A stretch of DNA of 64,000 bases from Lepiota brunneoincarnata (GCA_023014365.1 JAEBUN010000002.1:186001-250000), one strand, 5' to 3'. Numbered from the stretch's first letter, positions 33,652 through 45,980 are shown. Numbers and translations: made by a program. The notes: generated by a model not told the origin, from the letters alone.

Positions 33652-33689
33652 TCCAAGGGGTACTTGAATATTGAATTCCTAGTCAATCA

Positions 33690-35012
33690 GATGTCAGAGT
33701 GGCGGAAGCAGGTCACTGGTTGGCTTGGTATCATAGGTGTTCTCATCAAGCTCCTGCAGGGACATGTCAGTGATCTTGGTGAGTGGGATGGCTCGGATGT
33801 TGCATGGGTGGTAAGGAACAAGCCGAAATGCAGCAAACTGGAGCTTGGAGATTGCTCCGTCAAGCTTGGCAAGAATGTAGCTACCTCCTTTTGTATATCA
33901 TAGGACTACCATAGGGCCAAAGTAACAGGGCTGTGTCTTGTTGCCAAGGGTGCCATCGAGTTGTGAATTTTGGACCAGTACAAGGGTGCCGGGATCAAAG
34001 TTGAAGTCCTTGATAGTGTTGGCAAACCTCTTGTTAAACTGTTGAATAGAGTTGTAGTGTGCCTTGATGACCAAATCCTTTACATGCTTGAGGTTCTGGG
34101 GATGCTTTTGGAGCTGGATAGCCCTATAGGCAATGAGGTCAGCAGTGGGGATGGGTTTGGTGAGAACGGGAGCAAGATAGGTGGCTTCTGCAAGGTCAAA
34201 AGGTAGGAGGGGTTCGAGTCCATGAGCTATATAGTAAGGGGAGTAGCCTGTGGAGTTCTGGATAGAAATACATTCAGCCCAAAATATGGAAGGGGCAACA
34301 GAGGTCCACTGTGATTCCTCTTCCTCTGTAGCTTTCACAAGAGCTTCCCTAACATTAAAATGGCAGCATTCAACAGGGCCATTGGCACGGTGGTTGTAGG
34401 GTGAGATCCAAATATGGTGGATTGCATATTTGCTAGCCAGGTACTCAGTTGCTTGGACAAAGGTGGGCCCATTGTCTGTGACAATTTCCTCGATTGCTCC
34501 CCATTGGCACAGAATATCTTTGAAAATGAAGGTGCCAAGGGATTGTGCATTCTTATTTTGGAGCATTCTCCATTCAGGGTAGGCGGAGAGAGAATAGTGG
34601 GCATGAACAATATATTGGAATCTGTTGGACTTCAGCATGAACATAGTGTCTATGAAGACTTTACAGAAGAGGGAGAGTGGCGTTGGAACTGTTGGAGGAA
34701 TGTGGATTTGATGGAGAAGTCATGTTTGACACTTGTGACAGGTTTGGATGAACCAGCAGATGTCTTGCTCCAGGTGGGGCCACCAAAATCATTTGAGAAG
34801 TCGGATTTGGACTGTAAAGAAACCCTTGTGTCCCATTTCATCATGTGCCTAGCAGATTAGCTTGTAGCATCGTTTCTCTGACACTACTACCTTATGTTTG
34901 GCTTTCCTGTCCTTTTTCCACAGTTTCCCATCTCGAATGAAGAATCCACTTGTGAGCTGAATGAGTCTCTTGAAGTTATCTTCAGATATACTGCCAGGCT
35001 TGGTAGGGTTGG
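33690..35012 (-). pseudogene. pol: Integrase of G4
   Basis: Continues from 43278 once G2 is removed. The junction reads RFLTN followed by PTKPGS in frame. It holds LIQLTSGFFIRDGKLWKKD, a stop, and the zinc-binding AHDEMGHKGFFTVQ ... CHKCQT. The core (34644-33898) has EEIVTDNGPTFVQ and NGPVECCHFNV, then FWAECISIQNSTGYSPYYIA. The C-terminal part runs to about 33690 in a second frame. Stops after LIC, LLK and VVL break the gene. Confidence 0.88.
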
Positions 35013-35714
35013 TGTTATGAATAGTCCGGATCAAGAAGAACAGGAACAACTATTCAACTTTACAAGATGGGTACAGGAAACCACAGACCAGTTATGAGCG
35101 CAGGAGTATGAAGACGAAGAAGGGGAATATTACAATGCCATGCTGGACCTGGTGAGAGAAGCAGGAATGGAGATAACTCTGGAGGATATTCTGGAATACC
35201 CCGAGGACAAAGAAGACAGCCATGGATTGACCAATCCAACCTCTGATATGGATGGAAGCACTGAGAGAGTGGAGAGCGAGAATGGAGGAGATTCCATTGA
35301 GATAGAATCGGGAGAAGGAAACTATGAGTCAGAGGAAAGTGATGGAACATCACACAGCAGTGAGAACAAGGACACTGACTCATTGTAATATAAATAACAG
35401 TAGGATGCCATCAGCTAGGATGCGCATCATGGTCAAGACTGCGGATGACCAGTAGAACAGCCCAACTACCTATAACAAGTATATAGTGTCTCATAGGTAT
35501 ATAAGGCCTGTACAAGTAGAGATTCAAGCCTTAAGCTTTAATCTTGTTAACAGTGGTTGTTAACCCTCTCTGCCTTAACTTGGCATGTTCCCTCATTATC
35601 TCATTGAGCGCGATCCACTAAGCTTTACAAGGCCAACCGTCTCGGACACCTTGTAGAGTGATTGAAGGCTGTCTCCAGTTATCCTCGGATACAGAAGGAG
35701 CACGGATCATAACA
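35013..35714 (+). repeat. 5' LTR of G2
   Basis: TGTTATGA...TCATAACA. TATA box TATATAA lies at 35498-35504, and AAGCTTTAATCT at 35533-35544 is about 35 nt downstream of its start, close to where transcription should begin. A coding-like frame (MNSPDQEEQ ... DSL) fills 35017-35388 with one TGA. Confidence 0.95.
35498..35544 (+). promoter_or_regulatory. LTR core promoter and self-primer region of G2
   Basis: TATATAAGG is followed after about 25 nt by AAGCCTTAAGCTTTAATC. The 12-mer AAGCTTTAATCT is complementary to the PBS at 35717-35728. Confidence 0.6.
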
Positions 35715-35716
35715 TT

Positions 35717-35728
35717 AGATTAAAGCTT
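35717..35728 (+). promoter_or_regulatory. Putative self-priming PBS of G2
   Basis: AGATTAAAGCTT, two bases after the LTR, is an exact complement of AAGCTTTAATCT at 35533-35544. It is conserved in G1. Confidence 0.6.
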
Positions 35729-36194
35729 CCTTTGGATAACCTCCATTGTACACCCCGTGGTATTGGTATGCCTTGTCGCTACCCTTCCACACCAGCAGAT
35801 GATATGCTTTATCACTATCTGAGTGCCAACCGTATCTGATGACATGCCTTGTCACTGTCCAGTGATACACCTCTGTAGAGCAGGCCACCATACCCTCTAC
35901 ACCCTTGGTCAGATGCACCGAAAGCATTGATAGGTCATCCACACCTTTAAGTGTTGATTGGGATAATGCACCTGTAAGCGTTGTATATAGGTCATCTGCA
36001 CCTTCAAGTGTCAATTGGGATAACGCACCCACAAGCGTTGTTTATTCACCTTCACCCCCACCTTCACCTTCAACTTCTTCCCTCTACACCCTGTCTACAA
36101 ACTGAAACAACCCCCTTGCTACTGACTATGAAGAATCTAACAGTTCTGACTGGTCAACAACCAACTCCAAACCCGACTTCACACCCCCTCCACC
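35729..36194 (+). other. G2 leader with 57-bp direct duplication
   Basis: Two copies of AGGTCATC(C/T)..CACCTT.AAGTGT(T/C)(G/A)ATTGGGATAA(T/C)GCACC start at 35932 and 35989. The G1 leader (4540-4780, minus) has the same duplication. The frame is open here in both copies but has no ATG, so translation is doubtful. Confidence 0.7.
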
Positions 36195-37772
36195 ATGGAC
36201 CATAAAAAGAAAACAAAACCTATACTCCTCACTCATTCACCCTCTGGTTCCGCACTGTACCCTACACAACCCACCGAGAGAGTTCAACATCAAACAGAAG
36301 ACCCAGGATACCCAGCACCCCCAGCATCAGTTCTTCAATCCCTACCTAAACAACCACCACCTGAAAGAACTGCCACCTCTACCCGCTCAAAGCTTGGGAA
36401 GCCAATTCATAGAACACCTGCCCCATCCTCCAGTCCTCAACCCTCAACAAGTACAAGACCTCACAACAACACTTCGCAACAGGAACCCCCAAGAACATCT
36501 TCACCCCTCATATCACCACTTGGATCACTGGTACACTCACCGCCTTGATCCAGTTCCCCTGTACAGTCCGAACCATCTGAAGTTAGCCCCACCACCAGGT
36601 CTATTCACACTTCCAACGAGGAATCCACAACCTCTGACACTAACAATATGGCCTCCTCCACAAAAATCAATACACCCCCAACCTTTAATGGGGAGACCGA
36701 CTACTACTGCCTCTGGAAGGATGCAGTACAACTATACATCGATGCAAAGCCTGGTGCTTTCTCTGATGACAAGACCAAGATACAATTTGCCCTTTCATAC
36801 ATGTCCACTGGCCCTGCTGCAACATGGAGAGGAGTATTCTTGGAATCAAACAAGGAACTTGACTGAAGCTAGACCCTTCCAATATGGAAGAAATTCCTGG
36901 AAGGACTTGACACATCCTTTGCCCCAAATAATGTCCCCGCAGACGCAATGGACAGAATCCGCCACCTCAAACAGAATGGACGATATATCAACAATTACAT
37001 ATCCCAGTTCCAGATACTTGCCTATCAGGCCAACCTTGGAGATGGAGTGGCAGCTGTCAACTATTTCAAGAATGGGCTGGATTGCCCCGTCGCAATCAAG
37101 ACAATTAGCCTCAATCCAGGAAACAAACTCAACAACTGGTTCAAGCAAGCTTGAACAGCATATCAAATATTACAAACTCAACATGACTATATGCAAACTT
37201 GAGGAGCTCTCTCGTTTCCAACAACTTTGCGCCCTCGCTCGTTTAAAGGGAAAAGAAATGCTTTTACACGCTGTGTCCCACTCCCCTATCAAGTGACAGA
37301 CCCTAACGCAATGGATATTGACCAACTCACCGAAGCGGTCTACAACCTCGACTTTGAGGAAGAGCCAGATCTACTCACCAAGGAAGCTGATGAAGATGAG
37401 GAGACCGAAGAAGACAGACTCCACCAGTTGGTACAGGAGCACACCTGCGAAGCCCTCAACGCAATCCTCACAGATGCCCAGAGAAGGGATCTCAAGGAGA
37501 AGAGATGCTTCAACTGCTGCAAGACTGGACACTTCACCCGTGAATGCCCCACCAAGAAGACCATATATCGCCGATCCAAATTACCCCGCAATTTGGATGC
37601 CAGAAACCAGTCAAATGCAATATCCAGAAGAAGACAAGCAAGTTATAGGAAGAAGAACTCCCTATACAACATACTAGAAGATGCAACCAATGAAGAAGTC
37701 GAAGACATTTACGAACACTTTGCAAACGAATCCAACCACCCAGATGCCCCTCTGGTTAAGGATTTTGCCTAA
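36195..37772 (+). pseudogene. gag: Gag of G2 (stops and decay)
   Basis: The gag frame starts at ATG 36195 (MDHKKKTKPI) and has a Pro/Ser-rich lead. A TGA at 36546 sits where G1 has CGA. The conserved core starts at ATG 36648 (MASSTKINTPPTF). Further stops at 36864 and 37152 break the core, the latter at a CGA in G1. The zinc knuckle CFNCCKTGHFTREC (about 37508) has lost Arg residues relative to G1 but keeps the three Cys and the His. The C-terminus LVKDFA is identical to G1. The overlapping +1 frame is open from about 36106 to 37293. Confidence 0.93.
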
Positions 37773-37933
37773 GGAGACTAGCCACCATGTCTAGCCCTCC
37801 ACAAAGACCCCCTTCCTTTCACTATCCACATAATGATATTAATGTCGTAAAACTACAGGAATCGTCAGCATATGTAATACATCTACCCTGTCAAATCTGA
37901 AAACACAAAATCACTAAGGAAGGACCCGAAAGC

Positions 37934-40900
37934 GTGGAACTACTCGCCCTACTTGACTCAGGAGCAGCAGGAAATTTCATCGACCCTGGAATAGTCAGAC
38001 AACACTCATTCAAGACAGTACCCCTCAATCGACCCATCGAAGTACAAAATGCCGATGGATCTATTAACAAAAATGGGACAGCCACCCATTATACGATCCT
38101 CAACCTAACAGTTAACGGAAAGGATATGGAGATCAAACCAAAAGTAGTCTCCCTTGGAAGCCCAAGACTCATCCTTGGATTCCCCTGGCTCGCAGAACAT
38201 AACCCAGACATCGACTGGGATGCCAAACAATTATGCTGGAGAAATGAATGTTGGGACAACACTATCTACCGAGAGCTCATCCAATCTATGGAACCTGATT
38301 GGATATATAACAACCAACTCAACCACATCTCCACCCTCGAGCCTACTAGCTTTGAAGAAATCAACTTCAAAGCCTCAGCATCACAATTCCTTGCTGTACA
38401 ACATAAAGAAAAGAAGAACGACGACGCAAGAAAAGTCGTACCCACAGAATTCCATGAATACCTCCTGGTATTCAGCAAGAAACAAGCCAAACGATTCCCC
38501 CCACAATGACCATGGGATCACAAGATTGAACTCAAGGAATCATTCAAGCCAATCGCCATGAAATCTTACTGACTCTCCCTTAACAAAGAAAAAGAACTTG
38601 ACACATTCCTTGAAGAAAACCTTCAGAAAGGATACATTCAACCATCCAAATCACCAATGGCCTCACCTTTCTTCTTTGTAGGAAAGAAGGACGGAAAACT
38701 ATGCCCCTGTCAAGACTACAGGTACCTCAATGAACACACTGTCAAGAATGCATACAACCTCCCTCTCATCTCACACATTCTCAACAAACTTCGAGGATCA
38801 AGATACTTTACTAAGCTCGATGTACAAGCAGGATATAATAACATCCATATACACAAAGGAGATGAATGGAAAGGAGCCTTCAGAACACCCCGAGGATTAT
38901 TTGAACCTACAGTCATGTTTTTCGGAATGTGCAACTCCCCAGCAACCTTCCAAACCATGATGGACTTGCTATTCCAAAAACTCATCAATAATGGAGGAGT
39001 AATTGTTTACATGGACAACATCCTCATCCACACAAAAACAAAACAAGAACCCTGACGTCTTACAAGAGAAGTACTCAAAATACTCAAAGACAACGATCTA
39101 TACCTCAAGACCGAGAAATGCGAATTCAAATGCCAACGACTCAAATACCTAGGAGTTATCATTACTCCAGACTCAGTCTCAATGGACCCAGCAAAACTCA
39201 AAGGCATTGCTGAATGGCCAATACCGACTACCCCACGTGATGTACACAAATTCATAGGATTTTGCAACTTCTACTGCAAGTTTATACATCAATATGCCAC
39301 ATGGGCTAAACCCCTCAATGCTCTAATGTCCAAAACCAAGAAATTCGAATGGACAGAAGAATGCCAAAACGCCTTTGACACCCTCAAGAGAAAATTTCAA
39401 AGCAAACCGGCACTAATGATACCAGACCAAGACAAACCTTTTGAAATCAAATGTGATGCATCATTATTTGCATCAGGAGCAGTCCTCCTTCAATGTGATA
39501 ATAATGGAGTTAAACACCCAGTCACATACTTCTCAAAAGGATTCTCACCAGCCAAATGCAACTATCATTGCTCTGAACAAGAACTCTTTGCCATAATCCG
39601 AGCACTCAAGGAATGGTGCCACCACATAGAAGGATCATCTCACAAGACCATTGTATGGTCAGATCATGACAACCTTCGCCGCTGGAGAAAACCCGAGGAT
39701 CTCAGTAGAAGACAAGCTCGATGGATTGCCTACATGCAACAATTTGACATCGAAATCCGGTACATCCCTGGAAAGAAAAATGGACCAGTGGATGCTCTCT
39801 CAAGACAACCCTGACCATGAACCCAAGATAAAGGACAACAAACAGATTGTTGCCCTACCTGATAAATTCTTCACCCCAGAACGATCACAGCACATCCATA
39901 TTATTGATGAAACTACAAAGCATGAAATAAAAGAGCTGTGGAAGAAGAAGAAACAAACTGACATTGCCCAAGAAGATGACTCAGGACACCCACGCATTCA
40001 CGAAAAGCTATTTATACCTCAAGATCTACATCTCAGATGCCACCTACTGCAGAGAGTACATGACTCACCAACCGCAGGATACCCTGGAATTGCAGAAACC
40101 ACCAGAAAACTCCAGGAGTATGCCTACTGGCCGGGGATGCGATCATTTGTCAAGAACTATGTCCAAGGATGTGGTGCTTGCCAACAATACAAGATCAATC
40201 GCCACCCCCTGAAGCCACCACTTCAACCTATCCCTGGACCCCGTTCTACCTGTCCATTCTCGAATGTCTCAATGGATCTTATCATGGACCTACCCCTGGA
40301 CGGACCCCATGATTCTATACTGGTCATGGTCAACCAGCTTACGAAGGGGATAATTCTAGAACCTACTGTGAAAACTGCCAATGCAGACAAGATTGCCGAA
40401 ATTCTTATCAAATGGTTATTCTCTAGATTTGGCCTTCCTGAAAAGGTTCTCAGCGATCGCGACCCCAGATTTGCTGCCAAATCCATGAAAGAATTCTACA
40501 AACAACTTGGAATCAAACAAGCACTCTCTACTGCCTACCACCCACAAACAGATGGACAAACAGAGCGATTCAATCAAGAAATAGAACTATACCTTGGCAT
40601 CTATTGCTCATCAAACCCGAAACAAATGGGCAAAGGCACTCTCCACTCTTGGAATATGTTCACAACTTGAAGACACATGCTGAACACCAACATACCCCAT
40701 TTGAACTCCTCTATGGATCAATCCCCAAAGGATTTCCAACCTCCGAGGAGCCAACAAACATTCCAGCAATAGGAGAGAAGTTTAAATACCTTGCCAAGAT
40801 ACACCAAGAAGCTCAAGCTGTGCATGAACAAGCCAGACTAAAAATGGCTGCAAGATATAACCGGCCAGATATCAATCTGAAAGTTGGACAAAAGGTTTGG

Positions 40901-41274
40901 CTAGACAATCGCAACCTCCCAATTCAGTATGCCTCAAAGAAACTGGCCCAACACTGAGAAAGTCCTTTCACCATAACAAGAAAACTCGGACCTGTTACCT
41001 ACAAGCTAAAACTACCCATCAAATGGAAGATCCACAACAAGTTTCATGCAAGCCTCCTAATGCCTGCAGAAGAGAATGACACACATGGGGAATACAACAC
41101 AGCCCCGCCTCCTGACCTTGTCAATGGAGAAGAAGAATACAAGGTCGAAGTCAATACTGCACCACAAAAGATTCTGGAACAAGTATCAATTCCTAGTCAG
41201 ATGGAAAGGATACCTTCCCACTGAGGACTCCTGGGAGCCAGAAGCAAACCCTGGAGAACACCAAGGAAATCATT
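37934..41274 (+). pseudogene. pol: Pol of G2: protease, RT, RNase H, integrase, chromodomain (broken)
   Basis: The protease (LLDSGAAGNFID, near 37955) is intact. TGA stops at 38507, 38568 and 39053 each replace a CGA of G1. The RT catalytic motif is YMDN (near 39015) instead of YMDD. RNase H and part of integrase are open at 39182-39814 and 39651-40670. Single-base insertions near 39811, 40621 and 41250 shift the frame. Integrase has GCGACQQYK, LSDRDPRF and HPQTDGQTERFNQEIE. A chromodomain (KYQFLVRWKGYLPTEDSWEP) occupies about 41180-41270, placing the family among chromoviruses. Confidence 0.93.
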
Positions 41275-42949
41275 GAAGAATATAAAAGGGCCCACAAGCT
41301 AGACAGCCCCACCAATGACCCAACCACCCAACTACTCGAGCAACCACTCCAGACCTCCCAGAGCCAGACAACAATGGACGCCTTCTCATCCAGGGAAAGA
41401 ATCATATCCCTGGCGAACCGCATCACAGGAAATAGCCAACCTGGCCCTGCTGCCGATACCATTGACAACCAACCAGACAGGACCAACAGTCCTTATATCA
41501 TCCAGCATACCTTCTTTCCCTCCAATCAACCCGAAATACAATCCATCCTTTTACATGAAGTTCCCTTTCATATTACTGGAACCCATTTTAAACACAGTCC
41601 AGTGATGGTACCTCTGGTCAACACCTGCTGGAAGACATTTACCACTCTTCTGTATCACAAGTGCCTTATCTACGACCGAACAACAGAATTCCAAGAACTA
41701 TGCACCACTATTCTTTCTAGCACAACAGAGGAACAGGACCGCGCTACCATTTCTGCCATGTTATCAACCGCTCTCACCAAATTCCCATTCAAGAGTCTGA
41801 TCCCAAGCCCAAGCAATGGAAGTGGAAGTCAAAACCACCCTGTCCTACCTATCAGGACTGCCACCCAACCTTCCAACCCTCCCATGGTGGATATGAATAA
41901 CCAACCACCAAGTGCTATACAAGCTATATCTGCTTCTAATGATGCCCCCACCAGGACTACCGCCAACCACTTATCCAACACCAGAACTTGCTGAAATTGC
42001 TGCCATCGATACAGCCATATCAAGGCAGGATGCCTGTGCTACCAATGTTGATATTGCCAAAAGATTGCCTCCGGCCATTATGAGAAGCACTGCGAAAGAA
42101 ACCCTTACCAACATCAACCCACAAGTATGGTACCTGGCTTGTATTGCCGCCCATGAGGAATACCAAGCAGAGCTCAATCCCTCACATGCGAAACCACAAA
42201 CAACAATATTCAACACATTATTGCAAACACTGAGCAGCGCCCCGCCTCAGCCAGACCCCTCCACACCTGAATTCAAGGTGCCCCCATCATCATTCCGGCC
42301 ACCAACGCCACCACCACACCTACTGGTAGAAGCCACCAACTTTCTGAATTGGTCCTTTAACACACCTGTCACCACTCGCTCCAGAGAACCCCTTGTCATC
42401 GACCTCACCCAAGACCTGCCATCCCCAGGCCACCAAGTTATCAAAGCAACTCTCCAGAACCCAACCCCTACTACAACTGGGACCCTGTCACTGAATCAAA
42501 CATCACAGGAGAGCCTGTCAGACTATACTGAGGATATGTCTGATGAGGACATCAGACCTTACAAAGGGGATAATGTTATGAATAGTCCAGATCGAGAAGA
42601 ACAGGAACAACTATTCAACTTTACAAGATGGGTACAGGAAACCACAGACCAGTTACAAGTGCAGGAGTATGAAGACGAAGAAGGGGAATATTACAATGCC
42701 ATGCAGGACCTGGCGAGAGAAGCAGGAATGGAGATAACTCTGGAGGATATTCTGGAATACCCTGAGGACAAAGAAGATAGCCATGGATCAACCAATCCAA
42801 CCTCCGATACGGATGGAAGCACTGAGAGAGTGGAGAGCGAGAATAGAGGAGATTCCATGGAGATAGAATCGGGAGAAGAGAATTATGAGTCAGAGGAAAG
42901 TGATGGAACATCGCACAGCAGTGAGAACGAGGACACTGACTCATTGTAA
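41275..42949 (+). CDS. Long post-chromodomain extension of Pol (or third ORF), ending inside the 3' LTR
   Basis: After the chromodomain, the frame EEYKRAHKLDSPTNDP stays open without a stop into a block starting MDAFSSRERIISLANR (41374) and runs to 41994. One frame change in the overlap 41912-41994 then leads to a frame open to 42949. That frame crosses the LTR boundary at 42574 (DNVMNSPDREEQ) and stops at DTDSL. In total it adds about 560 residues. Features are a Pro/Thr/Ser-rich middle, a VIDLT sequence near 42394 identical to a SUMO-interaction core, and an acidic C-terminus. It has no recognised domain. Whether it is fused to integrase or made separately from the ATG at 41374 cannot be told from this decayed copy. 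Confidence 0.6.
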
Positions 42950-43277
42950 TATAAATAACAGTAGGATGCCATCAGCTAGGATGCACATCATGGTCAAGAC
43001 TGGCATGACACCAGTAGAACAGCCCAACTACCTATAACGAGTATATAGTGTCTCATAGGTATATAAGGCCTGTACAAGTAGAGATTCAAGCCTTAAGCTT
43101 TAATCTTGTTAACAGTGGTTGTTAACCCTCTCTGCCTTAACTTGGCATGTTCCCTCATTATCTCATTGAGTGCGATCCACTAAGCTTTACAAGGCCAACC
43201 GTCTCAGGACACCTTGTAGAGTGATTGAAGGCTGTCTCCAGTTATCCTCGGATACAGAAGGAGCACGGATCATAACA
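42574..43277 (+). repeat. 3' LTR of G2
   Basis: 704 bp, same ends as the 5' LTR, followed by GTTGG. Its first 376 bases are the end of the extension reading frame, with no stop before DSL. Confidence 0.96.
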
Positions 43278-44384
43278 GTTGGTGAGAAACCTGTGAACTT
43301 GCTGTAGTTCATGATCTTGGGCCTTTGCATTTTCAGATCTGGGGATGGAGGGGATTGAGGGAGGTGCTGAGTGTGGTGTTAGGTGTGTTTTGAGGGCTAC
43401 TGAATACACTAAAACTAGTGTAGCACAGTTTTCATTAAGGAGCTTGATAGTAAAGGTGTTACATGTCTCAGGCCACCATTTGGAGTGTGGGGAGTGGTGA
43501 TGGCAAGGCTGGGTATGGGGGGGAAGGATGGAGAGGGGAAACACTGTTGGCAGTGTCAATCCATTCTTCATAGTCTTTGCTGTCACTAGGGTCCTCAGAG
43601 GCATGGGGTCATTGTGAGAGGCCATCAGGGCCATAGTGATCCCTGCCAGGAATGTGCCAGAGCTTGAAGTCGAAACAGGAGGATGGCTGAGATCCATCAG
43701 TTGATTGTCACATTAGGCTGTATGTCAGGGTTGTTAATCATGCCCTTGATGTACTTGGCATCAACCTCTACAACCAGATTCTTTACCCCTATAATCCATA
43801 TGCAAACATCCTTGAGAGCCTGGAATAGACCAAAGAGCTTGAGCTTGGCTTGTGAGTAGCGAGATTCTGGTTCCTTTAGTGTGATTGAACCAAAACGAGA
43901 GGGGTATCTTTTTCCTGTGTCACCCATTTGAGAGAAAATGTATCCAACTGCGATAAATGATGTGTCAACAGCTAGTATGACCTTGGAATTGGATGTGTAG
44001 TTGATAGCACGAATAGCAGGTGAATTACAAGCTAATTCCTTGAGAGTGTCCATGGCCTGCTGTTGTTCAGGGCCAAAAATGAACTCTGTATCTTTTCGTG
44101 TGAGGGAACCAAGGGGATGGCAGTTGTAGTGAAATCCTTAATGAAGATTTGGATGGTGCCCAAGGTGCTGAGAAAGCTTCTGACTTCTGAGAGGGACTTG
44201 CATGGGGGCCAATCAATGATCTTCTGTACTCACGAGGTTTTGGGGAGTTGTCCATCATAGGTACAGAGGTGGCCAACAATGAGTGCTGAGGGGATACAGA
44301 TGTGGGATTTAAGGGCCAAAAAGGTACCTCCAGCATGCTTAATGTGCTAGGATAACCCTGTTGACATTCTGTAAGTGTTCCCAT
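43278..44384 (-). pseudogene. pol: RNase H and linker to integrase of G4
   Basis: Frames at 44384-44067 and 44053-43697 give MDTLKELACNSPAIRAINYT, VILAVDTSFIAVGYIFSQMG, YSQAKLKLFGLFQALKDVCI and VEVDAKYIKGMINNPDIQP, matching G3 RNase H. The next frame (43697 down) ends in ENAKAQDHELQQVHRFLTN, where G2 interrupts. Frame changes near 44384, 44060 and 43697 mark decay. Confidence 0.85.
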
Positions 44385-45106
44385 ATAAACCTGCAGATGC
44401 CTGGGTTCTCTGGGATAGTCTTATAACCACCATCAGGGGTTTCATAACATGTTGGGGGACCTTTGATGGGGACATCATTGATGAAGGGAACAGCTACATG
44501 AGGGATTTCAGGTAGCAGGAGGAATGTGAGATTGCCATGTTGGATCTGGAGTGCATTTGTGTAGCCCATGGGTAATGAGGTGAGTTGGAAGGTCCCTAAG
44601 GGGGTCTGGAAAGTAGTAAGGTCTCGGGACTCGGTAGTGATAGCTTGTTGGTCATAACCAACAAATAAATCAAATACACCATAACATCCTTGCCCTCCAA
44701 ATGATTCAGTGTATTGCTCCATGACAGGTGGCAGGCCACTATCCTTGATTGTGACAGCATTGAAGGGCTGTAGGTCGTGGACGATTTGAAGTGACTTCCT
44801 ATCCTTTTTGAGAACACAGAACCAGCATGATTGGTAGGAGGAGCTCGATGGCTTGTAAACTCCAGCAGCAATCTTGGTTTTGATGATCTTGATAACGCGA
44901 TGGTAGATGCTGGGGGGAATGGGGATGTTCTTGAGAGCCCAAGGAACATGCTCAATAGTCGGAATTACTATAGGGTCAAAGTACTCTGATGAAAAAGTCC
45001 CCTTTTCAGAGTCTTTCCAGGCAAATGCAAGCTCTTGTAGCTTGATGAGATGGTGTACAAGCTTTTCTTCTTCAGGCCATAAAAAACTATCCTTGTTCAC
45101 ATGCAT
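44339..45106 (-). pseudogene. pol: Reverse transcriptase of G4
   Basis: This 255-codon frame has AGVYKPSSSSYQSCWFCVLK, IVHDLQPFNAVTIKDSGLPP, FDLFVGYDQQAI and TSLPMGYTNALQIQHG. The catalytic site reads PFINDVPIKG, where G3 has FVDDVPIKG, so the first catalytic Asp of the pair is Asn. The frame ends at 44339 and overlaps the RNase H frame. Inactive by sequence. Confidence 0.88.
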
Positions 45107-45486
45107 GGCTGTCTTTCTTTCTTCAGTATATTGCTCTCCAGGTGAGAACTCAGGTGGATGGGTGGGCAGTGCTGGTAGGGAAGCCAGGGGGTCTGAGGGA
45201 ACACATTGAACTATTCAGAAGTTCTCAGGTAGTGTGGTGGCAACAGGTTTTATATGATTAGTGACTTTCTTGTATGCAAGACTAGATATTTCTGGTATTA
45301 TATCATTAATAGGGTTTATTTCAGTGAGGGAAATCTCGAAAATATCTTTAATTTTGTGGATTGGTTCAAAAGGGGTGGACATGAATGTGATTGGCAAAAT
45401 CATATAACATGAAAGCAAAGATGCAGAGATTGAGCCTATGGGGGTACCAACATTATCTCCTCAGCAAGGTGCCGAATCATCAATAT

Positions 45487-45980
45487 TTAAAAACCCAGAC
45501 TAGCAGGTGCGTGGTAGACATGGGGTCGAGTGGGGATGGTGATGACAGATTGGGTGTTGGAGTCAGTGAGTATGATGCTTGAACTTCCATCAGGGTAGTG
45601 ATGGGTGACTGTGTTAGTCAGCGTGAGGAAGGGACGGCCAAGTAGAACATCATAAGAGGCATTTTGCACCACCTGTGCCTGGATGTAAAAGATTGATGTA
45701 CTGATATGAACTGGAAGGTCCTTTAGGAGACCTATGGTAGCATCCCTAGATGCATTAGCTGACTCCATGACCATAGTGTGATCAGATCTCATTGGTATGC
45801 CCAATTTCTCCCATACATCTCATCAAATGCCTATGATCTGCAACCCTTCATCAAGAATTGCGTCAACTGTAAGCTCGCTGTTGATGTTGAGTGGAATAGT
45901 GCAGAGGTCTTCAATTGGATTGGCAACGATGACATTATTGGGGAGGGGGTACTGCTGAACATAAGCAGTGACTGAGTTTT
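45487..45980 (-). pseudogene. Aspartic protease of G4
   Basis: The 105-codon frame at 45804-45487 (NASRDATIGLLKDLPVHIST, SYDVLLGRPFLTLTN) matches the C-terminal half of the G3 protease. The catalytic half lies just upstream in a decayed frame (ELTVDAILDEGLQIIGI, then a stop). The motif again reads DEG, as in G3. Confidence 0.75.

Larger units (their letters stand above)
35013..43277 (+). mobile_element. G2: Ty3/gypsy chromodomain retrotransposon nested in G4, full length but dead
   Basis: This 8,265-bp element has LTRs at 35013-35714 and 42574-43277 and TSD GTTGG (35008-35012 and 43278-43282). It is the same family as G1 and S1. Many stops sit at CGA codons of G1 changed to TGA, and the RT motif YMDD is now YMDN. 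It gives the only full view of the 3' coding end of this family. Confidence 0.96.

Noticed and set aside
33574..33903. Plus-strand 109-codon frame near the G4 left LTR
   Set aside because: It spans the LTR end and the antisense of the G4 integrase C-terminus, so it is a shadow.
43242..43277. End of the open frame 43697-43242 as a protein terminus
   Set aside because: The last codons lie inside the G2 LTR; the true reading continues across the TSD at 35012.
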